DNA of 64,000 bases from Rothia nasimurium (GCF_928391935.1 NZ_CAKMTD010000002.1:62001-126000), one strand, 5' to 3'; positions 17,463 to 27,142 are shown, counted from the stretch's first letter. Notes: generated from the letters alone by a model not told the origin. Numbers and translations: made by a program.

Positions 17463-18290
17463 TTAGGCAGGGGCAGAGCCCAGCCAGGTTTTGCGGGCCT
17501 GGCTACCGGCGGCGCGGAAGTCCCGCAGGGTTTCGGTGGGGGTGCCAGACTTGACCAGGGCCTCACCCACCAGCACAGCCTTAGCCCCATGGGCGGCGTA
17601 GTCGGCGACGTCCTGGGGGCTGGCAACGCCCGACTCAGCCACGATGATGGCGTCCTGAGGTAGCAGGGGGGCTAGCTTGCTGAAGTTGGCGTTATCGACC
17701 TCTAAGGTCTTGAGGTTGCGCACGTTGACACCCACAATGCGGGCGCCCACAGCAACAGCCCGTTCGATTTCTTCGGGGGTGTGGGTTTCGACCAGGGCGT
17801 TCATGCCGAGTTCGTGGGTGAGGTCGAGGAAGCGGCGCAGGGTGTCGTCGTCCAGGGCGGCGACGATGAGGAGGATGAGGTCGGCCCCGTGGGCGCGGGC
17901 TTCATAGATTTGGTATTCGTCAACGGTGAAGTCCTTGCGCAGTACCGGGATGGTGACGGCGGCGCGGACGGCGTCGAGGTCGGCCAGGGTGCCCTTGAAG
18001 CGGCGTTCTTCGGTGAGCACAGAAATGGCGGCTGCTCCCCCGGCCTGGTAGGCAGCGGCCAGTTCGGCGGGGTCGGGAATGTCGGAGAGGGCGCCCTTGG
18101 AGGGTGAGGACCGTTTGACTTCGGAGATGATTTCGACGGTGCTTTCTGCTGCCCCGAGGAGGGCGGCGTGGGCGTCGAGGGCGGGGGCTGCTGCGAGCGC
18201 TCGGGCTTTCATGGTGTCGAGTGGGATGATGGCCTGGCGTGCTGCCATGTCTTCGCGGACGCCAACGATGATGTCGTCGAGTACGGTCAT
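17463..18290 (-). CDS. trpC: Indole-3-glycerol phosphate synthase
   Basis: 275 residues. It closes the indole ring in tryptophan synthesis. TIM-barrel landmarks are EVKRSSPSKG (catalytic Lys), LRKDFTVDEYQIYEA, GVNVRNLKTL and VAESGVAS. It starts at ATG 18290. It is the first trp gene of the trpCBA-lgt unit and lies downstream of the HGxxPAAW gene with a hairpin between them. Confidence 0.97.
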   Translation of the reverse strand: MTVLDDIIVGVREDMAARQAIIPLDTMKARALAAAPALDAHAALLGAAESTVEIISEVKRSSPSKGALSDIPDPAELAAAYQAGGAAAISVLTEERRFKGTLADLDAVRAAVTIPVLRKDFTVDEYQIYEARAHGADLILLIVAALDDDTLRRFLDLTHELGMNALVETHTPEEIERAVAVGARIVGVNVRNLKTLEVDNANFSKLAPLLPQDAIIVAESGVASPQDVADYAAHGAKAVLVGEALVKSGTPTETLRDFRAAGSQARKTWLGSAPA

Positions 18291-18409
18291 GGGTGCCCCT
18301 TTGTGGGTGTGGTGGTGGCTGTCTGGTGTGTTCTAGTATCTCGCAGGTGGTGGCTGGTGTGCCAGGTGGGTTCACCGGCTGAGAATATTTGGTTGGCTGG
18401 ATACAGGGC

Positions 18410-18438
18410 GGGGCACCCGGCTGTGTGCTGGGTGCCCC
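18410..18438 (-). terminator. Hairpin after the HGxxPAAW gene
   Basis: The perfect 9-bp stem GGGGCACCC/GGGTGCCCC has no T-tract on the minus strand, so termination may be partial and trpC may be read through from upstream. Confidence 0.55.
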
Positions 18439-18462
18439 GGAGGGTGTGACTCTCTTTGAGTC

Positions 18463-18714
18463 TTAGTGGTGGGTGTACTTGGTGTGCTTGCCGCCCTGGC
18501 CGTAGCCTGCTGAGCGGAGGACGATACCGGCGACAATGCCGATGGCTAGCACGGCCATACCGACGATGAAGATGGGGGTGTTGGCGAGGCAGAAGCCGAC
18601 TGCGCCGATGATGGAGCCGACGGTCATGATGATGACCATGGCCCAGGAGGCGGTGGTGTTGCCGTGGTTGGGGTAGGGCAGGTCAGGGACCATCTCAACG
18701 GTCTGGTGTGCCAT
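18463..18714 (-). CDS. HGxxPAAW family membrane protein
   Basis: 83 residues with two membrane helices. The family's name motif appears in divergent form as HGNTTASW (about 17-24), followed by helices at about 26-44 and 47-67 and a His-rich tail. These small proteins are regularly encoded beside trpC in actinobacteria; their role is unknown. Its usual partner, the Trp-associated membrane protein, is here 7.8 kb away at 26519, because the lipoprotein and hut genes lie between them. Confidence 0.85.
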   Translation of the reverse strand: MAHQTVEMVPDLPYPNHGNTTASWAMVIIMTVGSIIGAVGFCLANTPIFIVGMAVLAIGIVAGIVLRSAGYGQGGKHTKYTHH

Positions 18715-18872
18715 GTGAGTCTCCTTGTGGTGTGTGGGGTGCGCTGGTGTATGGGCCTAGGCGCACGGGTGCTTGGTTTCTATCTTAGGAGATGGGGGGT
18801 GAAAGTCTGAAATATTTAGGACGGTGTTGTGCCACCTTTGTGGGGTGGGCCTCATGGTGGGGTGGTCGGTTT

Positions 18873-18878
18873 TATACT
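18873..18878 (+). promoter_or_regulatory. -10 box of lipoprotein promoter
   Basis: TATACT lies 33 bases upstream of the ATG at 18912; the -35 region is G-rich and poor. Confidence 0.45.
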
Positions 18879-18911
18879 GGGGTTGTCTTTTCACGATTAT
18901 TTGGGGGTTGT

Positions 18912-19910
18912 ATGCCTGGGGGTATGTGGTCGTTTCGGCCGGTTGTTGCTGTTGCTGTTGGGGCTGTGCTCTTAGTGTCGGGGTGTTCGGCGGGTAAGGA
19001 TTCTGCAGCTGATGCTTCGCAGGGTGCTACAGCTCTATCTGTATCGGCAACTTCTTCACCGTCTGTGTCGGTGACCCCTTCTAGCGAGTCCAAGGTAGCT
19101 ACTTCTGCTAGCCCGGCGGCTTCTGAAGCCACTTCTGCTACTCCAGAACCTGCGGGTGATGGCGCATCAGTTGCGCCTGATGTGGCATCCCCAGCTGAGT
19201 CGCCTGCCCCGGCGGAATCACCTGTTCAGGCCATTCAGCCTCCTGCGGTGAACCCGGCTGAGGCTGCCCCGGGTACCTCGTGCGGGCCGTCCTCAACGGG
19301 GGCCTCTACCCTAGTGGTGGCTTCTAACGGGACGGAAGTGACCTGCGACCAGGTACAGTCCATCTTTGCAGAGTTCAACACCACCTTCACCAGCGGAGAT
19401 ACCTCCAACTACCAGATTCAGGGATTTACTTGCCACACCAGGTCCCAGAAGGATGTTTTGGATGACGCACGTTCCGTCACTTGCACCCAAGGTGGTACGA
19501 GGCTTGAAGCTATGACGTATTATCCGCTGGGAGGAATTCCTGTGCAGACTCCCGCTGCATACCGAACAACACCAGAAGATATCGTCTTTACAACCGATAC
19601 TATGTCATGTCGAATTTGGTCTGGTACTGCCAGCCATGTCAGTTGTTCTCTCACCTATCAGGGGCAGCCTAGTGAAGCTGTGTTCAGTGATACCTATATT
19701 TCACGTTCAGATGATAGTTTTGTACGAAATGCGCCGCAGATTCGTCCTGCACAGTCCGCGTCTATCACAGAACAGGGCAAATACCTGGGTGTCAATGAAA
19801 CGATTAGTGAAGGCTCAGTAGCATGCATTAATCATGGGCAATCTGTTGAATGCGCCGGTGAAGCTTACTCAGGTTTTATCGTCAGTGAAAATAGTTTCCA
19901 AGTTAGATAA
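18912..19910 (+). CDS. Secreted lipoprotein with Ser/Ala/Pro linker and Cys-containing C-domain
   Basis: 332 residues from ATG 18912. The signal peptide ends in the lipobox LVSGC (Cys about 26), so it should be anchored on the outer face of the membrane by Lgt. A low-complexity Ala/Ser/Pro/Thr stalk (about 30-120) spans the cell wall. The C-terminal part has a repeated pattern of paired cysteines: VTCDQVQSIFAEF then GFTCHT and SVTCTQGG, and later SCRIWSGTASHVSCSL. This resembles small globular domains common in actinobacterial surface lipoproteins of unknown function. It stands alone between trp and hut genes on the opposite strand, and the 3' third is less G+C-rich than the stalk. Confidence 0.8.
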   Translation: MPGGMWSFRPVVAVAVGAVLLVSGCSAGKDSAADASQGATALSVSATSSPSVSVTPSSESKVATSASPAASEATSATPEPAGDGASVAPDVASPAESPAPAESPVQAIQPPAVNPAEAAPGTSCGPSSTGASTLVVASNGTEVTCDQVQSIFAEFNTTFTSGDTSNYQIQGFTCHTRSQKDVLDDARSVTCTQGGTRLEAMTYYPLGGIPVQTPAAYRTTPEDIVFTTDTMSCRIWSGTASHVSCSLTYQGQPSEAVFSDTYISRSDDSFVRNAPQIRPAQSASITEQGKYLGVNETISEGSVACINHGQSVECAGEAYSGFIVSENSFQVR

Positions 19911-19917
19911 CTGTTTA

Positions 19918-19950
19918 GGGGAGGCACTTTCCTGTGCCTCCCCATTATTG
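19918..19950 (+). terminator. Terminator of the lipoprotein gene
   Basis: The stem GGGGAGGCAC/GTGCCTCCCC with a 6-base loop is followed by ATTATTG. A second hairpin (GGGGCAGGG/CCCTGCCCC, 19963-19987) directly follows and suits the convergent hutH transcript. Confidence 0.8.
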
Positions 19951-19994
19951 TGCCCACAGAAAGGGGCAGGGTTTTTTGCCCTGCCCCCTGCCTG

Positions 19995-21536
19995 TTAGTT
20001 GAGGGGCCCGGTGACTGTCTCGGCGGCAGCCAGCAGCTCACCATGAGCCACCAGCTCAACCGTGCGCTCAATTTCGGGTGAGAGGAAGCGGTCGGGGCCG
20101 GGGCCAGCGACGTCCTGACGCAGGCGCCCGATCACAGCGGCAGTTGCCGGAGAAGGGGTCTGCGGGGCCCGCAGGTCGATACCGCGGGCGGCGGTCAGAA
20201 TCTCAATGGCCAGGACGCGGGTGAGCCCGTCCACTGCCTTCCGCAGCTTACGGGCAGCCGACCAACCCATCGAGACATGATCCTCCTGCATAGCCGAGGA
20301 AGGAATGGAGTCCACGGAGGCGGGCATGGCCAGGCGCTTGAGCTCCGAAACAATGGCGGCCTGGGTGTACTGGGCGATCATGTGGCCCGAGTCCACGCCG
20401 GGGTCGTCGGCCAGGAAGGGCGGCAGGCCGCGGTTGCGGGCAACGTCCAGGAAGCGGTCGGTGCGGCGCTCCGAAATGGAGGCGGCATCGGCTACGGCAA
20501 TCGCCAGGAAGTCCAGCACATAGGCCACCGGGGCGCCGTGGAAGTTACCGTTGGACTCCACCCGGCCGTCCAGGGTCACCACGGGGTTATCGACGGCAGA
20601 AGCCAGCTCGCGCAGGGCAACGGTGCGGGCGTGTTCAATGGTGTCTCGCACAGCCCCAGCGACCTGGGGTGCACAGCGCAGGGAGTAGGCGTCCTGCACA
20701 TAGGTGGTGACGTTCTCGGCGTGGTGCTGGATAATGCCGGAGCCTTCCAGCACCTTCTTCATGTTGGCAGCTGCTGCCCCCTGGCCGGGGTGGGGACGCA
20801 GCTGGTGCAGGTCGGGGGCAAAGACGCGGTCGGTGCCTGTCAGGCCCTCCACGCTCATAGCCGCAGCGACGTCGGCGAGCTTGACCAGGGCGTCCAGGTC
20901 GGTCAGGGCCAGCACCAGCATACCCAACATGCCGTCAGTGCCGTTGATGAGGGCCAGGCCCTCCTTTTCAGCCAGTTCAACCGGGGTCAGCCCGTACTTT
21001 TCAAAGGCGTCGGCTGTCTCGTAGAGCTGGCCGTCAGCGTCCCGCACCTGCCCCTCCCCCATGATGGCCAGGGCGCAGTGCGAGAGGGGGGCCAGGTCGC
21101 CGGAGCAACCCAGCGAACCGTACTCGCGCACTACCGGGGTCAGCCCGGCGGAAAGCATGTCAGCGTAGGCCTGGGCGACGACGGGGCGGACGCCGGTGCG
21201 GCCGGTTGCCAGGGTGGAGAGGCGCAGAAGCATGAGGGCGCGGATGACCTCGGTTTCAACCTCGGGGCCAGATCCTGCTGCGTGCGAGCGCACCAGGCCA
21301 CGCTGCAGGGCCTGACGCATGTCCACTGGAATGTGCTTGTTGGCCAGGGCGCCGAAGCCGGTGGAGACGCCGTAGACGGGGCGGTCCTGGTTGGCGAGGT
21401 TGCGTATGTGCTGGCTGGATTTTTCGATTTCAGCCAGGGCTTCGTCGCTGATGGTGACGGCGGCCCCGTGGCGGGCAACTGCGACGAGGTCGGCGAAGCT
21501 GACGGGCCCCAGGCCGACGGTGACGGTGGTGGTCAT
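19995..21536 (-). CDS. hutH: Histidine ammonia-lyase
   Basis: 513 residues. It removes ammonia from histidine to give urocanate, the first step of histidine degradation. The MIO cofactor segment reads GSLGCSGDLAPLSH (about 143-156): the cyclising triad is Cys-Ser-Gly rather than the more common Ala-Ser-Gly, a variant I recall from actinobacterial enzymes. Other landmarks are YGVSTGFGALA (active-site Tyr, about 59-69), NGTDGMLGML and SSAMQEDHVSMG. The start ATG follows AAAGGAG. It is the last gene of hutU-hutI-hutG-hutH on this strand, separated from hutG by a palindromic repeat. Confidence 0.97.
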   Translation of the reverse strand: MTTTVTVGLGPVSFADLVAVARHGAAVTISDEALAEIEKSSQHIRNLANQDRPVYGVSTGFGALANKHIPVDMRQALQRGLVRSHAAGSGPEVETEVIRALMLLRLSTLATGRTGVRPVVAQAYADMLSAGLTPVVREYGSLGCSGDLAPLSHCALAIMGEGQVRDADGQLYETADAFEKYGLTPVELAEKEGLALINGTDGMLGMLVLALTDLDALVKLADVAAAMSVEGLTGTDRVFAPDLHQLRPHPGQGAAAANMKKVLEGSGIIQHHAENVTTYVQDAYSLRCAPQVAGAVRDTIEHARTVALRELASAVDNPVVTLDGRVESNGNFHGAPVAYVLDFLAIAVADAASISERRTDRFLDVARNRGLPPFLADDPGVDSGHMIAQYTQAAIVSELKRLAMPASVDSIPSSAMQEDHVSMGWSAARKLRKAVDGLTRVLAIEILTAARGIDLRAPQTPSPATAAVIGRLRQDVAGPGPDRFLSPEIERTVELVAHGELLAAAETVTGPLN

Positions 21537-21566
21537 GGTTTCTCCTTTGAAAGTGTATGAGGCGAA

Positions 21567-21663
21567 GCAGGCTCGCAGCGAAGCTGCTGGCTGCGGGGCT
21601 GGCGTGAATCGCTTGTGAGCGCTAGCGAACCAGCGAGAGGGTCGGCAGCAAGCGCGAGCCTGC
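21567..21663. repeat. Dispersed palindromic element, copy 1
   Basis: The ends are perfect 10-bp inverted repeats (GCAGGCTCGC and GCGAGCCTGC), continued inward by GCTGC/GCAGC. It fills the hutG-hutH gap. The left 25 bases match 44088-44112 at 22 positions, so this is a dispersed intergenic repeat (REP- or MITE-like). Confidence 0.7.
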
Positions 21664-21668
21664 GGAAC

Positions 21669-22688
21669 CTAGAGTGTTTCTGAATCTGGAAGTGGCATAT
21701 GCCGGGTCAGGGCGGTGTGGATGAGGCGGGCGGCGGTTTTGGCGGTGTGGCCGTCGATGTCGAGGGAGGGGTTGAGTTCGGCGACGTCGAAGGCTACGAG
21801 TTTGCCGGAGGCCGCTACCTGGCCGATGATTCGGTTGATGATGGCCGGGTCGACGCCAAGGGCAGCGGGGGCGCTGACGCCGGGGGCGACGGCTGCGGGC
21901 AGGACATCCAGATCCAGGGTGAGGTAGACCAGGTCGACGCTGGCAAGGAAGGTAGCGAGGAATTCGTCGAGGACGGCGGTGTTTGCCCAGGTCACTTCTT
22001 CGTCGATTAGGTAGGGAACCCCGTGGGTGTCGGCCGTGTCGAAGAGAGCCTGGGTGTTGGCTGCTTCTGATATGCCGATGACCGCGTAGGTGATCTGCCC
22101 GCCGGTTTCGGTTTCCCTGGCTAGGGCTTGGCTGAAGGGGGTGCCGCTGGTGGCGCGGTCGGCGGTGCGGAGGTCGAAGTGGGCGTCCAGGTTGAGAATA
22201 CCCAGGTGGCTGCCGGTTTCTGCCTGCTGGCGGAGGGCTGAGGTGGCGACCCCCAGGTAGGTGCCGTAGGCGACTTCGTGCCCGCCGCCGAGGACGACCG
22301 GTAGGCTCCCGGCGTCGATAGTGGCGGCGACGGATTGCCCCAGGCGGTCCTGGCCGTCTTCGAGCTGGTCGTCCTCTACGAGGATATCGCCTGCGTCGGC
22401 TAGGGAGAGGTCAGCCCGCCGGTCACTGCCAAAGGCGCGGGCCAGGGCAATGGTTCCTAGGGCTGAGCGCAGGGCGGTGGGCCCTTCGGCGGCCCCGGTG
22501 CGGCCCTGGTTGCGGGCGACGCCTGCGTCTGAGGCAAAGCCGATGAAGACGGCGTCGGGTACAGGCCCGTCGAGGCTGTCGAGGCTGGTCAGGGGGCGAA
22601 CCGCCTGGAATACCCGGCGGTGTTCGGGGCCGGGCCCGTCGTCGCGTCCGCTCCATGCCGGGGCGGGTCGGTCTGTTCTGATCTGCAC
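21669..22688 (-). CDS. hutG: Formimidoylglutamase (arginase/ureohydrolase family)
   Basis: 339 residues. It is a binuclear manganese hydrolase that would convert N-formimidoyl-glutamate to glutamate and formamide. The metal-ligand motifs are GGGHEVAYG (about 134-142), NLDAHFDLR (about 169-177) and TLDLDVLP (about 257-264). The start is GTG, with AAAGGACGG upstream; it begins 3 bases after the hutI stop. The hut context supports HutG over agmatinase or arginase. Confidence 0.93.
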   Translation of the reverse strand: MQIRTDRPAPAWSGRDDGPGPEHRRVFQAVRPLTSLDSLDGPVPDAVFIGFASDAGVARNQGRTGAAEGPTALRSALGTIALARAFGSDRRADLSLADAGDILVEDDQLEDGQDRLGQSVAATIDAGSLPVVLGGGHEVAYGTYLGVATSALRQQAETGSHLGILNLDAHFDLRTADRATSGTPFSQALARETETGGQITYAVIGISEAANTQALFDTADTHGVPYLIDEEVTWANTAVLDEFLATFLASVDLVYLTLDLDVLPAAVAPGVSAPAALGVDPAIINRIIGQVAASGKLVAFDVAELNPSLDIDGHTAKTAARLIHTALTRHMPLPDSETL

Positions 22689-22691
22689 GAT

Positions 22692-23879
22692 TTAACCGTC
22701 CTTTCTTAGATCAACGACCAGTTGCCCGTCCTTCCAGACCCCGGCGACCAGGGGTACGCCGGGCCGGTAGGCCAGGTGCAGGTGGTTGGGGGCGTCCAGG
22801 GCCAGGACGTCGGCGCGGGCTCCCACGGTAATGGCACCGATGTCGGTACGCCCCAGGGCAGCTGCTCCCCCGGCGGTTGCCGCCCAGACGGCCTCGTCCG
22901 GGCTCATGTGCAGATCGCGCACAGCCAGGGCGATGCAGAAGGGAATGGAGGTGGTGAAGGAGGTACCGGGGTTGCAGTCTGCCCCCAGGGCCACCGTCAC
23001 CCCGGCGTCCAGCAGGCGGCGGGCGTCAGGGTAGGTGCCCCGGGTCGAAAAATCAGCCCCGGGCAGCACGGTAGCCACCGTGGAACTATTGGCCAGGGCG
23101 TCGACGTCCGCGTCGGTCAGGTAAACCACGTGGTCCACGCTTGCGGCCCCTAGCTCAACGGCCAGCTGCACACCGGCACCGTAGGTCAGCTGGTTGCCGT
23201 GAACCCGCGCCTTCAACCCAGCTGCCATACCGGCCTTGAGCACGGCCCGCGACTCCTCCTCGTTGAAGGCCCCGCGCTCGCAGAACACGTCAATCCAGGA
23301 GGCGTAGGGGGCGCACTGGGGAATCATGGTGTCAATGACCATCTGCACATACTCGTCCTGCCGTCCCTGGTATTCGGGCGGGGCGACGTGGGCCGCCAGC
23401 AGGGTGACCTCGTCGGTGCAGGCTGCAGCCACCTGCACCGATTTCAGTTCAGATTCAGCTGACTGGCCGTAGCCGGTCTTCACCTCAACGGTGGTGGCCC
23501 CGCTGCGCCGGTACTCGGCCAGCAGGGAACGGACCCCCGCTTCCAGGTCAGCCGACGAGGCCGCCCGGGTCGCCGCAATGGTGGTGCGGATCCCGCCAGC
23601 CTCATACGGTTTGCCCTCCATGCGGGCGGCGAACTCAGCCGAGCGGTCCCCGGCAAAAACCAGGTGGGAGTGGGATTCCACGAAGCCCGGCAAGACGGCC
23701 CGCCCGGCCAGGTCGGTTGCCCGGTCGCAGGCCGGGGCCTGGCTGGCTGCGCCAACCCAGGTGATCCGGCCGTCCTCCATGACCAGGGCGGCGTTCTCAA
23801 GCACGCCGAGGGGGCCGCGCTCAAGGGCCGGGTCATTGGTGACCAGGGAGCCGATATTGGTTAAAAGGTGGCTGGTCAT
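22692..23879 (-). CDS. hutI: Imidazolonepropionase
   Basis: 395 residues, amidohydrolase family. It opens the imidazolone ring in the third step of histidine degradation. Metal ligands are seen in [12 protein letters not shown] (HxH, about 68-79) and further His in [12 protein letters not shown] and VDHVVYL; the last Asp ligand lies in [10 protein letters not shown]. It starts two bases downstream of the hutU stop, so the genes are tightly coupled. Confidence 0.96.
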   Translation of the reverse strand: MTSHLLTNIGSLVTNDPALERGPLGVLENAALVMEDGRITWVGAASQAPACDRATDLAGRAVLPGFVESHSHLVFAGDRSAEFAARMEGKPYEAGGIRTTIAATRAASSADLEAGVRSLLAEYRRSGATTVEVKTGYGQSAESELKSVQVAAACTDEVTLLAAHVAPPEYQGRQDEYVQMVIDTMIPQCAPYASWIDVFCERGAFNEEESRAVLKAGMAAGLKARVHGNQLTYGAGVQLAVELGAASVDHVVYLTDADVDALANSSTVATVLPGADFSTRGTYPDARRLLDAGVTVALGADCNPGTSFTTSIPFCIALAVRDLHMSPDEAVWAATAGGAAALGRTDIGAITVGARADVLALDAPNHLHLAYRPGVPLVAGVWKDGQLVVDLRKDG

Positions 23880-23881
23880 GG

Positions 23882-25546
23882 CTAACGGTTTTCCTGCATG
23901 GGAATCCGCACCCCGCGCTCAGCTGCAACCTGCTGGGCGTACTCGTAGCCGGCGTCCGCGTGGCGAATCACGCCCATGCCGGGGTCGTTGGTCAGCACCC
24001 GCTCCAGCTTGGCAGCGGCCAGCTCAGAACCGTCGGCAATGCAGACCTGGCCTGCGTGGATAGAGCGGCCCATGCCCACGCCGCCGCCGTGGTGGATGGA
24101 TACCCAGGACGCACCCGATGAGGTGTTCACCAGGGCGTTGAGCAGGGGCCAGTCAGCAACGGCGTCGGTGCCGTCCTTCATGCCCTCAGTCTCCCGGTAG
24201 GGGGAGGCCACCGAACCGGAATCCAGGTGGTCACGGCCAATGGCGATGGGGGCAGACAGCTCACCGCTTGCTACCATCTCGTTGAACTTGAGCCCAGCCT
24301 TGTGGCGCTCGCCGTAGCCCAGCCAGCAGATACGGGCAGGCAGCCCCTCAAAGGCGACCTTCTCACCGGCCATGGTGATCCAGCGCTTCAGGTGCTCGTT
24401 CTCGGGGAAGAGCTCGAGAATAGCCTGGTCGGTCTTCTTGATGTCTTCAGGATCGCCAGAGAGGGCGCACCAGCGGAAGGGGCCCAGGCCCTCTTCGAAG
24501 AGGGGGCGGATGTAGGCGGGTACGAAGCCGGGGAAGTCAAAGGCACGCTGGTAGCCTGCCTTGCGGGCCTCGTCGCGAATGGAGTTGCCGTAGTCGAAGA
24601 CCTCAGCCCCGGCGTCCATAAAGCCCACCATGGCCTCAACGTGGGCGGCCATGGCCTCGCGGGAGCGCTTGGTGAAGAGTTCGGGGTCGCGGGCAGCTTC
24701 TGCCTTCCAGTCCTCGAAAGCGACCTCGGTGGGCAGGTAGCTGAGCGGGTCGTGGGCGCTGGTCTGGTCGGTGACGATGTCGATGGGGGCCTTGCGGCGC
24801 AACAGCTCGGGGAAAATCTCGGCGGCATTGCCGACGACGCCGATGGACAGGGGCTTCTTGGCGTCGCGCGCCTCAATGGCTAGTTCTAGGGCGTGGTCGA
24901 GGTCGCGGGCCTTGACGTCCAGGTACTTGTGGTCGATGCGGCGGTCAATGCGGGATTCGTCCACGTCCACGCAGATAGCGACGCCCTCGTTCATGGTCAC
25001 GGCCAGGGGCTGGGCACCGCCCATACCGCCAAGGCCAGCGGTCAGGGTAATGGTTCCGGCCAGGGTACCGCCAAAGCGCTTGCGGGCAACCGCGCCAAAG
25101 GTCTCGTAGGTGCCCTGCAGAATACCCTGGGTGCCAATGTAAATCCAGGAACCTGCGGTCATCTGGCCGTACATCATCAAGCCTTCGGCTTCGAGCTTGC
25201 GGAAGTGCTCCCAGTTGGCCCAGTCGCCCACCAGGTTGGAGTTAGCCAGCAGGACGCGCGGGGCCCACTCGTTGGTGCGGAAGACACCCACGGGCTTGCC
25301 AGACTGCACCAGCATGGTTTCGTCGTTCTTGAGGGTCTTGAGGGTGGCGACGATAGCGTCAAAGGCCTCCCAGGAGCGGGCAGCGCGGCCGGTGCCGCCG
25401 TAGACCACCAGGTTATCGGGGTGTTCGGCTACCTCGGGGTCGAGGTTGTTCATGAGCATACGCAGGGCACCTTCCTGCTGCCAGCCAAGGGTGTTGAGTT
25501 CGGGGCCGCGAGGGGCGCGGACGGGGCGGGGGCCGCTGGTGGTCAT
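23882..25546 (-). CDS. hutU: Urocanate hydratase
   Basis: 554 residues. An NAD-dependent enzyme that converts urocanate to imidazolonepropionate. It shows [11 protein letters not shown] near the N-terminus, [17 protein letters not shown] (NAD binding), [14 protein letters not shown], and [14 protein letters not shown] with the conserved active-site region. ATG 25546 is preferred over the upstream in-frame codon because AAAGGAG lies 5 bases before it. It is the promoter-proximal gene of the hut operon and is divergent from its likely repressor at 25694. Confidence 0.97.
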   Translation of the reverse strand: MTTSGPRPVRAPRGPELNTLGWQQEGALRMLMNNLDPEVAEHPDNLVVYGGTGRAARSWEAFDAIVATLKTLKNDETMLVQSGKPVGVFRTNEWAPRVLLANSNLVGDWANWEHFRKLEAEGLMMYGQMTAGSWIYIGTQGILQGTYETFGAVARKRFGGTLAGTITLTAGLGGMGGAQPLAVTMNEGVAICVDVDESRIDRRIDHKYLDVKARDLDHALELAIEARDAKKPLSIGVVGNAAEIFPELLRRKAPIDIVTDQTSAHDPLSYLPTEVAFEDWKAEAARDPELFTKRSREAMAAHVEAMVGFMDAGAEVFDYGNSIRDEARKAGYQRAFDFPGFVPAYIRPLFEEGLGPFRWCALSGDPEDIKKTDQAILELFPENEHLKRWITMAGEKVAFEGLPARICWLGYGERHKAGLKFNEMVASGELSAPIAIGRDHLDSGSVASPYRETEGMKDGTDAVADWPLLNALVNTSSGASWVSIHHGGGVGMGRSIHAGQVCIADGSELAAAKLERVLTNDPGMGVIRHADAGYEYAQQVAAERGVRIPMQENR

Positions 25547-25659
25547 GTCTACTCCTTTGTGCATGATGGTCTGCTTTGCCCAGCTTCTGGTTCTTTACTT
25601 TTTCCCCGGCCGCTAGGGGCGGTACAGTGTAAAGATGAAGAGGGTCACACCCCCATCAT

Positions 25660-25672
25660 CTTGTATATACAA
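25660..25672. promoter_or_regulatory. Candidate HutC operator
   Basis: CTTGTATATACAA contains a perfect palindrome TTGTATATACAA in the 147-bp gap between hutU and hutC. It resembles the TTGTA-N2-TACAA sites bound by HutC repressors in other bacteria. Its position lets it govern both divergent transcripts. Confidence 0.65.
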
Positions 25673-25693
25673 CCACTTGTCAATGGAGTCGGC

Positions 25694-26443
25694 GTGTCAA
25701 AATTAGAAGCCCTGACAGCTCAATACCTCAAGGAACGGGCCTCAGACCTCCCTGCCTACCTCACCCTCAAGCGGGCCCTGACCGACTTCATCGCCGCTGG
25801 CTCCTGGCAACCGGGTGAGCCTGTCCCGTCCGAAAACGAGCTGGCCAGCGCCCTGCACCTGTCCCGCATGACCGTCAACCGGGCCGTCCGCGAGCTCACC
25901 CACGACGGGCTTCTCACCAGGACGCGCGGGGTCGGCACCTTCGTTGCCGACGGCAAGAAAACCTCCTCCCTGCTGGAGGTCCGCAACATTGCCGATGAAA
26001 TCACCGAACGCGGCAGTGCCCACTCCAGTATCGTGCGGAGTGTCGAGGTGATTGGTAGTGCCAGCGCCCCTGCCTGGGTCAGCCGGGAGCTGGGGGCTGA
26101 GATGGGCCGCAGCCTGATTGTTCACCTGGACGACGGCACCCCCATCCAGTTGGAGGAACGGTATGTGAACCTTACTGTGGCCCCCCACTACCCCACCCAG
26201 GACTTCGCCACCATCACCCCTAACGCCTACCTCAATTCGTGTGCCCCTATTACCCGGGGAACCCACAGCGTTGAGGCTGTGCTACCCACCGGCGCCCAGG
26301 CGTCCGACCTGCACATCTCCCCCACCGCCCCCTGCCTGCGCCTGCAACGAAGCACCTGGTCAGGCGACACCCTGGTTAGCCAGGTGCGCCTGCTCCACCC
26401 GGGGGCCAGCAGCAGGCTAGAAGGGTCTTTCACCCTGCACTAG
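25694..26443 (+). CDS. hutC: GntR-family histidine utilisation repressor
   Basis: 249 residues from GTG 25694, which has GGAG 6 bases upstream. The N-terminal winged helix-turn-helix reads QPGEPVPSENELASAL then SRMTVNRAVREL (about 36-67), typical GntR. A UTRA ligand domain follows (about 90-245) with LDDGTPIQLEERYVN. HutC proteins bind urocanate and release the hut promoters. It is divergent from hutU. The open frame extends far upstream antisense to hutU; that part is not coding. Confidence 0.93.
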   Translation: MSKLEALTAQYLKERASDLPAYLTLKRALTDFIAAGSWQPGEPVPSENELASALHLSRMTVNRAVRELTHDGLLTRTRGVGTFVADGKKTSSLLEVRNIADEITERGSAHSSIVRSVEVIGSASAPAWVSRELGAEMGRSLIVHLDDGTPIQLEERYVNLTVAPHYPTQDFATITPNAYLNSCAPITRGTHSVEAVLPTGAQASDLHISPTAPCLRLQRSTWSGDTLVSQVRLLHPGASSRLEGSFTLH

Positions 26444-26465
26444 CCACCCTCCCTTTAAGCACATA

Positions 26466-26495
26466 AGAACCCCCTTGATCGCTCAAGGGGGTTCT
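26466..26495. terminator. Bidirectional terminator hutC / trp membrane gene
   Basis: The perfect 13-bp stem AGAACCCCCTTGA/TCAAGGGGGTTCT with a TCGC loop lies between two convergent genes. Confidence 0.88.
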
Positions 26496-26518
26496 CTTAC
26501 ACGGACGACGGGCCGGGT

Positions 26519-27142
26519 TTAGGCGGTTGGGTCCTGCCCCTCGCTCAGGGCGTCCCAGGCGTCGATTTCGTCCGGCGCGTCGGCTGAGGCCAGGCGGGCG
26601 GTGCGGGCCGCTGACCGGTCGTACTTGCGGCCGGTCTTCCAGTAGGAGGTTGCCACCAGGGCCCAGACACCCGCCAGAGCAACCAGCACACCAGCAGCTG
26701 CCGCCAGCAGGGGCAAGGCTGTCAGCTCATAGGCCTGGGCCGGGGCATTAGTGCCGGTGATAGCACTGACCTGGGCTATAGAAGCAGCCTGCGGGTCAGC
26801 ATTCACACCAAAGGCCGCAACCGCAAGCCCTAAGCCAGCACCTGCCAGCAGCAGGGCCAGGATCTTCCGCAGCTTTGGGCCTGCAATACGCACCGCTACC
26901 GAGGCCACCAGGGCCACCAGGGCCAGGGCTGAAACGGCCGGGGCTGCGTCCGCCCCAGAAATATCGAGGGTCGAGGTGGAGACGACGGTGGTCACCTCAG
27001 CCCGGATCCACACAGGCAGGGTGGTGAAAAAGGCTGCCGCAGAAACGGCTAGGGAGCCCAGCATGACGCGGGCGGGTTTGGCCCAGCCTGGCACGGGGCG
27101 GGTGGCGGTGCTGGCCTCAGCAGCGGCCTGATTCTGACCCAT
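26519..27142 (-). CDS. Tryptophan biosynthesis-associated membrane protein
   Basis: 207 residues with four membrane helices (about 25-45, 65-84, 92-112 and 143-167) and a polar Asp-rich tail. It matches the TIGR02234/Trp_oprn_chp family, regularly encoded between trpE and trpC in actinobacteria; its molecular role is unknown. The ATG directly abuts the trpE stop. It is now cut off from trpC by the hut region. Confidence 0.85.
   Translation of the reverse strand: MGQNQAAAEASTATRPVPGWAKPARVMLGSLAVSAAAFFTTLPVWIRAEVTTVVSTSTLDISGADAAPAVSALALVALVASVAVRIAGPKLRKILALLLAGAGLGLAVAAFGVNADPQAASIAQVSAITGTNAPAQAYELTALPLLAAAAGVLVALAGVWALVATSYWKTGRKYDRSAARTARLASADAPDEIDAWDALSEGQDPTA

Noticed and set aside
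20277..21560. 427-codon plus-strand frame opposite hutH
   Set aside because: This is a shadow of hutH codon bias, rich in Gly, His and Val without domains.
24893..25693. Long N-terminal extension of hutC
   Set aside because: The open frame runs antisense through hutU and arises from its codon bias; a GTG with a good ribosome-binding site at 25694 fits GntR protein length.
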